DNA of 57,785 nucleotides from JBJHDF01 sp050486405 (GTDB lineage Bacteria > Pseudomonadota > Gammaproteobacteria > Pseudomonadales > Cellvibrionaceae). This document shows, piece after piece, positions 50,432 to 57,785 of this stretch. The notes below the pieces were generated by a model. The model worked only from the letters and a program-made list of their open reading frames with translations. It was not told where the DNA came from and did no database searches. The position numbers and the translations under genes are program-made. The stretch is taken from the NCBI GenBank assembly GCA_050486405.1, contig JBJHDF010000024.1, forward strand, positions 1 to 57,785, read 5' to 3'. Each line of letters begins with the position of its first letter. The first letter of the stretch is position 1.

Positions 50432-51556
50432 ATGCATTACGAATCTCCCATCCAGCGGCGCCGTTCGCGCCAGATTATGGTGGGCAAGGTCCCGGTGGGT
50501 GGCGACGCCCCCATTTCCGTGCAGAGCATGACCAACACGGAAACCACCGACGTGGACGCGACCGTGGCGCAAATCCGTCGTCTGCAGCAGGCCGGCGCGG
50601 ATATAGTGCGGGTGTCGGTGCCCAGCCTGGACGCCGCCGAGGCCTTCGGCGCCATCCGCCGCCAGGTGGAGGTGCCCCTGGTGGCGGATATCCACTTTGA
50701 CTACCGCATCGCCCTGCGGGTGGCGGAGCTGGGAGTGGACTGCCTGCGCATCAACCCCGGCAATATCGGGCGCGAACACCGTATCCGCGCCGTGGTGGAC
50801 AAGGCCCGGGATCTGGGCATACCGCTGCGTATCGGCGTCAACGCCGGCTCCCTGGAGAAGGACCTGCAGAAAAAATACGGCGAACCCACCCCAGAGGCGC
50901 TGGTGGAGTCGGCGCTGCGCCACGTGGAGATTCTCGATCAACTGGACTTTCGGGACTTCAAGGTCAGCGTCAAGGCCTCTGATGTGTTCATGGCGCTGGC
51001 CGCCTACCGTCTGCTGGCCACCAAAATCGAACAGCCCCTGCACCTGGGCATCACCGAGGCCGGCGGCCTGCGCTCCGGCACGGTCAAGTCCGCCGTGGGG
51101 CTGGGAGCCTTGCTGATGGACGGCATCGGCGATACCATCCGCATCTCCCTGGCCGCCGACCCGGTGGAAGAGGTCAAGGTGGGATGGGATCTGCTGAAAA
51201 GCCTCAAGCTGCGCAGCAAGGGCGTCAACTTTATCGCCTGCCCCAGCTGCTCGCGGCAGAACTTCGACGTCATTCAGACCATGAACGAACTGGAGCAGCG
51301 GGTGGAAGATATCACCGTGCCTCTGGATGTGGCGGTGATCGGCTGTGTGGTCAACGGTCCGGGTGAAGCCAAGGAGGCGGATATGGGCCTGGCCGGCGGC
51401 ACACCCAACAACCTGGTCTATATCGACGGCGCGCCCCATCATAAATTGGGCAACGAACACCTGGTGGATGAACTGGAAAAATTGATCCGCGAGCGCGCTC
51501 GGCGCAAGGAGGCGGAACTGGCCGCCGCTGACGAGAACATCATCGCCCGCCACTGA
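50432..51556 (+). CDS. ispG: 4-hydroxy-3-methylbut-2-en-1-yl diphosphate synthase
   Basis: [4Fe-4S] enzyme of the MEP isoprenoid pathway turning MEcPP into HMBPP. 374 residues. TIM-barrel start with SPIQRRRSRQIMVGKVPVGG and VQSMTNTETTDVDATVAQI; LRINPGNIG; cluster cysteines in ACPSCSRQNFD and VIGCVVNGPGEAKEAD. It is one of the many Fe-S client proteins of the suf operon 3 kb upstream. The start follows the rodZ stop by 15 nt with a GGAATT upstream. Confidence 0.98.
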   Translation: MHYESPIQRRRSRQIMVGKVPVGGDAPISVQSMTNTETTDVDATVAQIRRLQQAGADIVRVSVPSLDAAEAFGAIRRQVEVPLVADIHFDYRIALRVAELGVDCLRINPGNIGREHRIRAVVDKARDLGIPLRIGVNAGSLEKDLQKKYGEPTPEALVESALRHVEILDQLDFRDFKVSVKASDVFMALAAYRLLATKIEQPLHLGITEAGGLRSGTVKSAVGLGALLMDGIGDTIRISLAADPVEEVKVGWDLLKSLKLRSKGVNFIACPSCSRQNFDVIQTMNELEQRVEDITVPLDVAVIGCVVNGPGEAKEADMGLAGGTPNNLVYIDGAPHHKLGNEHLVDELEKLIRERARRKEAELAAADENIIARH

Positions 51557-51581
51557 CGCTACAGATACTGGAAACTGGCTC

Positions 51582-52868
51582 TTGAAGAAATTACAGGCAA
51601 TACGCGGTATGAACGACCTGCTGCCGGGGGACTCTCCGGCCTGGCAGCACGTCGAGGGCACCCTCAAGCGGGTGCTGCAGGCTTACGGCTACGGCGAAAT
51701 TCGCTTTCCCGTGCTGGAGCACACTGAGCTGTTCAAGCGCTCCATCGGTGAAGTCACCGACATCGTTGAAAAAGAGATGTACACCTTTGAGGACCGCAAT
51801 GGCGATAGCCTCACCCTGCGCCCGGAGGGCACCGCTTGCTGCGTGCGCGCCTGCGAGGAACACGGCCTGCTCTACAACCAGACCCAGCGTCTGTGGTATA
51901 TGGGCCCCATGTTCCGCCACGAGCGCCCGCAAAAGGGCCGCTACCGCCAGTTCTCGCAACTGGGGGTGGAGACCTTCGGCTTTGCCGGGCCGGATATCGA
52001 TGCCGAACTGTTGCTGCTGGCGGCGCGCATATTCCGCGAACTGGGTATCAGCCACCTGGTCAGCCTGCAACTGAACTCCCTGGGTGACAACGCCAGCCGG
52101 GCCCGCTACAAGGCGGCCCTGGTGGACTACCTCTCGGGCCACCGGGACGCGTTGGACGAGGACAGCCGGCGCCGGCTGGAGACCAACCCCCTGCGTATCC
52201 TCGACAGCAAGAGTCCCCAGACCCAGGCCCTGCTGGACGGCGCCCCGGTGCTGACCGACTACCTGGACGAGGAGTCCCGGGCTCATTTCGAGGAACTGCA
52301 GGCCCTGCTGGTGGTCAACGAGGTTCCCTTTGAACTCAACCCCCGTCTGGTGCGCGGACTCGATTACTACGGTCGTACCGCTTTTGAATGGGTGACCGAT
52401 CAATTGGGCGCTCAGAGCGCGGTCTGCGCCGGCGGCCGCTACGATGCGCTGGTGGAACAACTGGGCGGGCGCCCGACACCGGCCATCGGTTTTGGCATAG
52501 GGCTTGATCGGCTGGTGCTTTTGGTGCAGGCTGCCGACTGTCTGCCGCCTGCGGAGCAGTTTGCGCCCCATATTTACCTCGTGGTTTCCGACGGGACGGG
52601 GCACAGAGCCCTGCAACTGGCGGAAGAGTTGCGCAGCGCGGTCCCCGGTCTGCGCCTGGTCAGCCACTGTGGTGGTGGCAGCCTCAAGAGCCAGATGAAA
52701 AAGGCCGATCGCAGCGGCGCCAGAGTGGCGCTGATTCTGGGGGAGACAGAACTGGCCGCTGGCGCGCTCACCGTCAAGCACTTGCGCGCCGATGGCGGAC
52801 AGGAAACCCTGCCCAGGGACCAGGCGGTGAACTATTTCTCCCAAATGATAGCAAGCGACGCGGTTTGA
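51582..52868 (+). CDS. hisS: Histidyl-tRNA synthetase
   Basis: Class II aminoacyl-tRNA synthetase charging tRNA-His. 428 residues. Motifs include QAIRGMNDLLPGDS at the start, TLRPEGTACCVRAC, RHERPQKGRYRQFSQLGVE (motif 2), the histidine signature LVRGLDYYGRTAFEWVT and GGRYDALVEQLGGRPTPAIGFGIGLDRL (motif 3). The start is TTG at 51582, giving MKKLQAIRGMND, which aligns with the E. coli N-terminus; no ATG or GTG fits, and the first in-frame ATG would remove ten residues including QAIRG. Confidence 0.97.
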   Translation: MKKLQAIRGMNDLLPGDSPAWQHVEGTLKRVLQAYGYGEIRFPVLEHTELFKRSIGEVTDIVEKEMYTFEDRNGDSLTLRPEGTACCVRACEEHGLLYNQTQRLWYMGPMFRHERPQKGRYRQFSQLGVETFGFAGPDIDAELLLLAARIFRELGISHLVSLQLNSLGDNASRARYKAALVDYLSGHRDALDEDSRRRLETNPLRILDSKSPQTQALLDGAPVLTDYLDEESRAHFEELQALLVVNEVPFELNPRLVRGLDYYGRTAFEWVTDQLGAQSAVCAGGRYDALVEQLGGRPTPAIGFGIGLDRLVLLVQAADCLPPAEQFAPHIYLVVSDGTGHRALQLAEELRSAVPGLRLVSHCGGGSLKSQMKKADRSGARVALILGETELAAGALTVKHLRADGGQETLPRDQAVNYFSQMIASDAV

Positions 52869-52903
52869 ACGGCGTGTCGACAAACCCTTACAGGAGCTAG
52901 ATC

Positions 52904-53584
52904 GTGAGTACCCATTTAACCGAAGAAGAACAGTTGGAGAAACTGAAAGCCTGGTGGAAGGAGCACGGCAAGACCATAGTGTTGGTGATCGTGTTCTCCG
53001 TCGGTGGCTATTTCACCTGGACCGGCTGGCAGGACCAGCGTCAGGCACGGGCCGAGCGCGCCTCGGAGAACTATCAGCAACTGCTCGATACGGTGCGCGA
53101 ACAGCCCCTACACACCCTCAGCGACAGTCAGCGCAGCCGCGCCGTGGAACTGGCCGAGACACTCAAGGAGACGGCGGGCAACAGCCACTATGCCCACAGT
53201 GCCGCCCTGTTGCTGGCCAGTCTGGCGGTGCACGACAATGATCTGGACAGCGCGGAAAGTGAGCTGCGCTGGGTGTTGGACAGGCGTCTCCGACCGGCCA
53301 CCGAGTCGGTGGCGCAGTTGCGCCTGGCGCGGGTATTGGCTGCCAAGGGCAGCTATGCCGAGGCATTGGCGATGTTGGAGGGTGTCGACGCCCGCGCCTT
53401 TGCCGCCAAGAGGGCCGAAATTCGCGGAGATATTCTGCTGGCACAGGGAGACCGGAATGCCGCGCGCCGGGCTTATGAAGAAGCGCTGGCAAGCCTCGGC
53501 GGCATGCCGAATCAGCGCCAGATGATTCTGCAAATGAAGCTGGACGACCTGCGGCCCCCCACCGACGGGGAGAATGCTTCATGA
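52904..53584 (+). CDS. yfgM: YfgM family protein (SecYEG ancillary/PpiD partner)
   Basis: Inner-membrane protein with a periplasmic TPR domain, linked to PpiD and the Sec translocon in E. coli. 226 residues: a short cytoplasmic N-terminus (EEEQLEKLKAWWKEHGKT), a transmembrane helix (about 25-42, IVLVIVFSVGGYFTWTGW), then TPR-like helices (AHSAALLLASLAVHDNDLDSA; AQLRLARVLAAKGSYAEALAML). The GTG start at 52904 has CAGGAGC 8-10 nt upstream. The stop overlaps bamB (ATGA), so the two are coupled. Confidence 0.93.
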   Translation: MSTHLTEEEQLEKLKAWWKEHGKTIVLVIVFSVGGYFTWTGWQDQRQARAERASENYQQLLDTVREQPLHTLSDSQRSRAVELAETLKETAGNSHYAHSAALLLASLAVHDNDLDSAESELRWVLDRRLRPATESVAQLRLARVLAAKGSYAEALAMLEGVDARAFAAKRAEIRGDILLAQGDRNAARRAYEEALASLGGMPNQRQMILQMKLDDLRPPTDGENAS

Positions 53585-54735
53585 GGTATGGGTTGCTCGG
53601 CCTGCTGTTGACGGCCACCTTGCTCAGTACGGGCTGTAATCTGTTTCGCACCAAGGACGGCACCGAACCCATGAAGCTGGAGAGCTTCGATCGCACTGCG
53701 CGCATTACCCAGGACTGGAAGCGCCGCAACACCAACGGTCAGGGCGTCGGCTTTACCCGCCTGACACCGGCGGTGGGCGAACACAATATCTATGTGGCCG
53801 ACCATCGCGGGCGGCTGGTGGCCTATGATCGCCAGCGGGGTCGCATTCAGTGGTTGCTGGATACCCGCGAAGAGCTGGCCGGTGGGGTGAGACTGGAGCG
53901 CGACCGGTTGTTGGTGACCAATTTCGACGGCGATGTGATCGCGCGCTCCAGCCGCAACGGTCGGGAGCTGTGGCGTACCCGTCTGAGCGGTGAGGCGCTG
54001 TCCATTCCCGGTAGCAACGAGCGGCTGGTGGCGGTACAGACCCTCAACGGCAAGCTCTATGTGCTGGACATCAATACCGGGGCCGTCAACTGGTTCTACG
54101 AGAGCCCACCGCCGTCCTTGACGTTGCGGGGCACGGCGTCGCCAATTGTTACCGACTCTTCGGTTTTTGCCGCTTTTGCCAATGGCCGTATGATGGCCTT
54201 TGATCTGCGCAACGGGTTGATCCAGTGGGAGCAGCGTATCGCCATGCCGTCCGGACGGACCGAACTGGAGCGGATGGTGGACATCCATGCCACCCCGGTA
54301 TTGCGCGACGGTATCTTTTACACCGGGTCCTATCAGGGCCGGGTAGTGGCGCTGAGCCGGGGCTCCGGTCGTCCGCTCTGGGCTCAGGACGCCTCCAGCC
54401 ATCAGCGTCTGGCCGTCACCGAGGATCGGGTCTATGTTTCCAAGGCCGACGGCACTGTGATGGCGCTAGACGCCGGCAGTGGTGACGTGGTTTGGAGCAA
54501 TGAACAACTGCTGCGCCGGGGCCTGACCAATCCGGTGGTGCTGGGTGACTATGTGGCGGTGATGGATTACAAGGGCTACATGCATCTGTTCAACCGCGCC
54601 GACGGAGAATTCGCCGCCCGCCGCCGCCTGGGCCGCAAGGGACCCAACGCACCGCTGCTCGCGGTGGACGACAGGGTTCTGGTCTACGGCAACAACGGTC
54701 GCCTGCGGGTGATCGACGCCAGGTCGAGACAATAA
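53581..54735 (+). CDS. bamB: Outer-membrane assembly lipoprotein BamB
   Basis: Eight-bladed beta-propeller lipoprotein of the BAM complex, bound to BamA. 384 residues. Lipobox LLSTGC (lipid on Cys19). The propeller has repeated strand motifs such as VYVADHRGRLVAYDRQRGRIQW, VIARSSRNGRELWR, LYVLDINTGAVNWFY and VYVSKADGTVMALDAGSGDVVW. BepA, encoded at 10364, acts at the same complex. Confidence 0.97.
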   Translation: MRYGLLGLLLTATLLSTGCNLFRTKDGTEPMKLESFDRTARITQDWKRRNTNGQGVGFTRLTPAVGEHNIYVADHRGRLVAYDRQRGRIQWLLDTREELAGGVRLERDRLLVTNFDGDVIARSSRNGRELWRTRLSGEALSIPGSNERLVAVQTLNGKLYVLDINTGAVNWFYESPPPSLTLRGTASPIVTDSSVFAAFANGRMMAFDLRNGLIQWEQRIAMPSGRTELERMVDIHATPVLRDGIFYTGSYQGRVVALSRGSGRPLWAQDASSHQRLAVTEDRVYVSKADGTVMALDAGSGDVVWSNEQLLRRGLTNPVVLGDYVAVMDYKGYMHLFNRADGEFAARRRLGRKGPNAPLLAVDDRVLVYGNNGRLRVIDARSRQ

Positions 54736-54753
54736 ACCCAGGAAAACAGTTCA

Positions 54754-56151
54754 ATGGTTCCGGTGATCGCTTTGGTGGGCCGCCCCAATGTGGGCAAGTC
54801 CACCCTGTTCAACCGCTTGACCCGGAGCCGCGACGCCCTGGTGGCGGACTTCGCCGGTCTGACCCGGGACCGCAAATACGGCGAGGGCCGCTTCGAGGAC
54901 CGGCGCTTTATCTGCATTGATACCGGAGGCATCAGCGGCCAGGAAGAGGGCATCGACCAGGTCATGGCCGAGCAGTCCCTGCAGGCCATGAGCGAGGCGG
55001 ACATCATCCTCTTTCTGGTGGACAGCCGGGCCGGCCTCACCGCCGCCGACTACCAGATCGCCGGACATTTGCGCACCCTCGGCAAGCCGGTGTTTCTGGT
55101 GGCCAACAAGATCGACGGGCTGGATCCGGATGTGGCCCTGGCGCCCCTCTACGAGCTGGGCCTGGGCGAAATTCACGCCACCACTGCCACTCACGGTCGG
55201 GGTGTGAAGTCGCTGATGGAGGCGGTATTGGCGAAAGTGCCCGAGCCGCTGCCGGAGGAGGAGAAGGAAGAAGCCACGGGCATCAAGATCGCCGTGGTGG
55301 GCCGGCCCAATGTGGGCAAGTCCACCCTGGTAAACCGCATGCTGGGCGAGGATCGGGTGGTGGTCTACGATCAGCCCGGCACTACCCGGGACAGTGTCTA
55401 TATCAACTACCAGCGCGGCGACCAGAACTACACCCTGATCGATACCGCCGGTGTGCGCCGGCGCAAGAATGTTTCCCTCTCGGTGGAAAAGTTTTCCATT
55501 GTCAAAACCCTGAAAGCCATCGACGATGCCAATGTGGTGATTCTGGTCATGGACGCCAGTGAGGGTGTGGTGGATCAGGATCTGCACCTGCTGGGCAACG
55601 TCATCGACGCCGGTCGGGCGCTGGTGGTGGCCCTGAACAAGTGGGATGGCCTGGAAGACAGCCACAAACAGTACGTCAAAAGCGAGTTGCAGCGCCGCCT
55701 GCGGTTTGCCGAATTCGCCGATATCCATTTCATCTCCGCCCTGCACGGCACTGGCGTGGGCAATCTCTACCAGTCGGTGCAGCGGGCCTACCAGTCCGCC
55801 ACCGACAAGCTGTCCACCAACTTCCTCACCCGCATTCTGGAAGACGCCGTGCGCGAGCACCAGCCGCCCCTGATCCATGGTCGCCGCATCAAGCTGCGTT
55901 ATGCCCACCTGGGCGGCCAGAATCCGCCGGTGATCGTGATTCACGGCAACCAGACCGATGCCGTGCCCGAGCACTACACCCGCTATCTGGAAAAGACCTT
56001 CCGCCGGGTACTGGACCTGCACGGCACCCCGGTGCGGGTGGTGTACAAGGGCGGCGACAATCCCTTTGCCGGCCGCAAGAAAAAGCCGGACCCGGCAAAA
56101 CGCGGTGGTGCCCGCCGCGGGCCTTCCCGGGCACACCGCAAAAAACAGTGA
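54754..56151 (+). CDS. der: Ribosome biogenesis GTPase Der
   Basis: Essential GTPase (EngA) for 50S subunit maturation with two tandem G domains. 465 residues. G1 motifs GRPNVGKSTLFNR (about residue 8) and GRPNVGKSTLVNR (about 184), DTGG and DTAG switch II motifs, NKID and NKWD for guanine binding, then a KH-like C-terminal domain (PLIHGRRIKLRYAHLGGQNPP). It ends in a basic tail rich in K and R (KKKPDPAKRGGARRGPSRAHRKKQ region). It is the last gene of the ndk cluster. Confidence 0.98.
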   Translation: MVPVIALVGRPNVGKSTLFNRLTRSRDALVADFAGLTRDRKYGEGRFEDRRFICIDTGGISGQEEGIDQVMAEQSLQAMSEADIILFLVDSRAGLTAADYQIAGHLRTLGKPVFLVANKIDGLDPDVALAPLYELGLGEIHATTATHGRGVKSLMEAVLAKVPEPLPEEEKEEATGIKIAVVGRPNVGKSTLVNRMLGEDRVVVYDQPGTTRDSVYINYQRGDQNYTLIDTAGVRRRKNVSLSVEKFSIVKTLKAIDDANVVILVMDASEGVVDQDLHLLGNVIDAGRALVVALNKWDGLEDSHKQYVKSELQRRLRFAEFADIHFISALHGTGVGNLYQSVQRAYQSATDKLSTNFLTRILEDAVREHQPPLIHGRRIKLRYAHLGGQNPPVIVIHGNQTDAVPEHYTRYLEKTFRRVLDLHGTPVRVVYKGGDNPFAGRKKKPDPAKRGGARRGPSRAHRKKQ

Positions 56152-56187
56152 CCCGGCCGTTGAATTGCACGGCAAACGTTTCTCTAG

Positions 56188-56201
56188 TTGATCGAAATCA
56201 A
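56188..56201. promoter_or_regulatory. Perfect FNR/Anr-type box
   Basis: TTGAT-CGAA-ATCAA matches the FNR consensus TTGATN4ATCAA exactly. It lies in the 207-nt gap between der and the tyrosinase gene, 158 nt before the latter's start. A start site 41.5 nt from its centre would fall near 56236, but the -10 there (around TTAGTG) is poor, so whether it activates or represses is open. Confidence 0.65.
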
Positions 56202-56358
56202 TAAAACCGGTTCGCCATGTCTTAGTGTGAGCGGCGCATTCCCCTCGCGTCGCCGGCAGTGCCGGTGTGGTTCGGGGCAGTTGGCGGAGGCCGCTGGGGA
56301 AGGACTGGGGTGATGTGCAACGCATCACTTAAATTGGAATTTCAATGAGGGAACACCT

Positions 56359-57785
56359 ATGACCATCAACCGCAGACAATGCCTGAAACTGATCGGCGGA
56401 GGTGTCGCCGGTTACTACAGTCTCGCCCTGTTGGGTGGCTGTGAATCGCTGCAACAGCAGATTCAAAACCGCCCGGTACGCCGCAATATCAGCACCCTGG
56501 CCAGCAGCGACCCCATTATCGAAGCCTACCGGGACGGGGTGGCGGCCATGAAGGCGCTGCCCAACTCGGACCGGCGTAACTGGACCCGCCAGGCTCAGAT
56601 TCACCAGAACTTCTGTCCCCACGGCAACTGGTACTTTCTGCCTTGGCATCGCGCCTATCTTTACTATTTTGAAACCATTATTCGGGAGCTTTCCGGCTAC
56701 CCGGAATTCGCGTTGCCCTACTGGAACTGGACTTGTCAGCCGAGCATTCCCGCACCTTTCTTCGATATCCCGGCGCTGGTGGACAACACCCGCAATCGCG
56801 GACCTGCGGATACCGTCCCCACCACCGTAACGGGCGAATCCCTGCTGCAGGGCATTCTGGCGATTCCGGATTTCGAAACCTTCGGCAGTGTAGAGTCGTC
56901 GGCGTTGCGCGGCGGAACGGGAGGGGGTTACGGGGAACTGGAAGCTACACCACACAACGGGGTGCATGGCTGGATCGGCGGTAATATGGGGGCCTTCATG
57001 TCGCCCCTGGATCCGGTGTTCTGGTGTCACCACAATATGATAGAGCGCTGTTGGTGGGACTGGAACATCACCCAGGGCAAGCCCAACCCGGGTTCCACCA
57101 ACTGGACTGGCATGTCCCTGGCCAATATGTTCTGTGACAAGGACGGCAACCTGATCGACAATTTGACGGTGGGCGTCACCGCCCTGATGCCATTGCTGTC
57201 CTACCAGTTTGACGATCAGTTGCTGCCCTGCGCCCGCCGGGTGACAGGCCTGGCGGCAGCCAGGCACAGCGGACGGGAACTCCGGGATTTCCTGGAGCAG
57301 GGCGGCCCCTCCCGACTGGTGGTGCGGGAACGCGTAGCCGCGGCACCGCCGGTGGCGCTGCTGGTACAGGGGCGTACCACTCAGGAGATTCCGCTCCCCC
57401 GGGACGCCACCCATCTGGTGATGCGCAGACAGCGGGAATCCCAGCGGGTGATACTCCGGGTGAATCAGGCTCACCAGCGCCAGGACCAGGACGTGTTCGT
57501 GCGTATGTTCATCAACCCACCGGCCAACCTGGATTTGCGCACGGCGGACGGCAGCCACTACGCCGGCAGCTTCGCCTTTTTTGGCCAGGGCGATCACCAC
57601 CATGGCCAACACGACGGCAACACCTATCACATCGACATTACCGATACGGTGGAAACCCTGTTGCGTGAGGGTGTCATCTCCAGTCGCACCCAACTGAACG
57701 TCCACTTCAGCGCAGTGTCTATTGCAGACGGACGCTCCGTTCCGAGAGGTCAAGTTGAACTTTCCGGTATTGAATTGTTGCTCAG
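56359..57785 (+). CDS. Tyrosinase/polyphenol oxidase-like Tat lipoprotein (3' end outside window)
   Basis: Type 3 copper oxidase fold; such enzymes hydroxylate phenols and oxidise catechols with O2. 475 codons are visible and the frame is open at the window end. The signal has the twin-arginine motif NRRQCLKLIGGG and a lipobox-like LLGGC (Cys28), so it is probably exported folded with copper and then lipid-anchored. CuA ligands: H82 (QIHQNF), H88 (CPHGNW), H97 (PWHRAYLYYFE). CuB ligands: H199 and H203 (TPHNGVHGWIGG) and H225 in DPVFWCHHNMIE. The C-terminal region (about 375-475: DVFVRMFINPP, AGSFAFFGQG, DITDTVETLL, VELSGIELLL) resembles the last domain of plant polyphenol oxidases, with a HHHGQH cluster at 413-418. 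GAGGGA precedes ATG 56359. Confidence 0.88.
   Translation, partial: MTINRRQCLKLIGGGVAGYYSLALLGGCESLQQQIQNRPVRRNISTLASSDPIIEAYRDGVAAMKALPNSDRRNWTRQAQIHQNFCPHGNWYFLPWHRAYLYYFETIIRELSGYPEFALPYWNWTCQPSIPAPFFDIPALVDNTRNRGPADTVPTTVTGESLLQGILAIPDFETFGSVESSALRGGTGGGYGELEATPHNGVHGWIGGNMGAFMSPLDPVFWCHHNMIERCWWDWNITQGKPNPGSTNWTGMSLANMFCDKDGNLIDNLTVGVTALMPLLSYQFDDQLLPCARRVTGLAAARHSGRELRDFLEQGGPSRLVVRERVAAAPPVALLVQGRTTQEIPLPRDATHLVMRRQRESQRVILRVNQAHQRQDQDVFVRMFINPPANLDLRTADGSHYAGSFAFFGQGDHHHGQHDGNTYHIDITDTVETLLREGVISSRTQLNVHFSAVSIADGRSVPRGQVELSGIELLL

Overview
The window is about 58 kb of GC-rich chromosome from a gammaproteobacterium. The evidence is a set of gammaproteobacterial gene orders: dnaE-accA; tadA next to mltF next to purL; and the long block suf-ndk-rlmN-pilF-rodZ-ispG-hisS-yfgM-bamB-der. 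IscS, SuhB, IscR and BepA proteins are also close in length and motifs to their E. coli counterparts. An exosortase H pair, many c-di-GMP proteins and the dispersed palindromic repeats suggest a marine Cellvibrionales-type or related bacterium; that placement is inference. There are no rRNA, tRNA, CRISPR, phage or transposase genes. Most of the window is housekeeping DNA with short accessory insertions.

Layout. 1-336: dispersed palindromic repeats in the dnaE leader. 337-4837: dnaE and accA. 4851-8097: small envelope proteins, YciH, a lipoprotein cytochrome c and SlyX. 8188-10338: a PAS-GGDEF-EAL protein. 10364-13418: bepA facing away from tusA-perM. 13643-20512: aceE-aceF, followed 4 nt later by a CHASE-GGDEF diguanylate cyclase and then by exosortase H and its partner membrane protein. 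20498-25959: a P-type ATPase, mobA, pdxH and a family III CoA-transferase. 25960-26499: a gene-free stretch with a candidate leftward small RNA (promoter plus intrinsic terminator) and a perfect CRP-type site in front of a DUF1653 gene and tadA. 27248-36625: mltF, purL, a lipoprotein, metR and a hybrid histidine kinase. 36628-38356: suhB and trmJ, divergent.

38353-47035 is a hybrid Fe-S assembly operon: a type 1 IscR site, iscR, iscS, then sufBCDS, sufA, sufT and sufE. It has no iscU or hscBA, and it is interrupted before and after sufB by copies of the dispersed palindrome. From ndk to der (47115-56151) the genes are tightly packed and serve nucleotide, tRNA, isoprenoid, pilus, cell-shape, outer-membrane-assembly and ribosome-assembly functions. 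The window ends inside a Tat-type lipoprotein tyrosinase (56359 onward) preceded by a perfect FNR/Anr-type box.

The strongest candidates for something undescribed are (i) a structured dispersed repeat family. Its stem sequence changes between copies while pairing is kept, and a 46-bp hairpin module occupies the apical loop in two unrelated copies. (ii) The orphan promoter-terminator pair at 25975-26209. (iii) The tyrosinase with a plant polyphenol-oxidase-like C-terminal region under an FNR-type box. (iv) The diguanylate cyclase abutting aceF, with the exosortase H pair just downstream.
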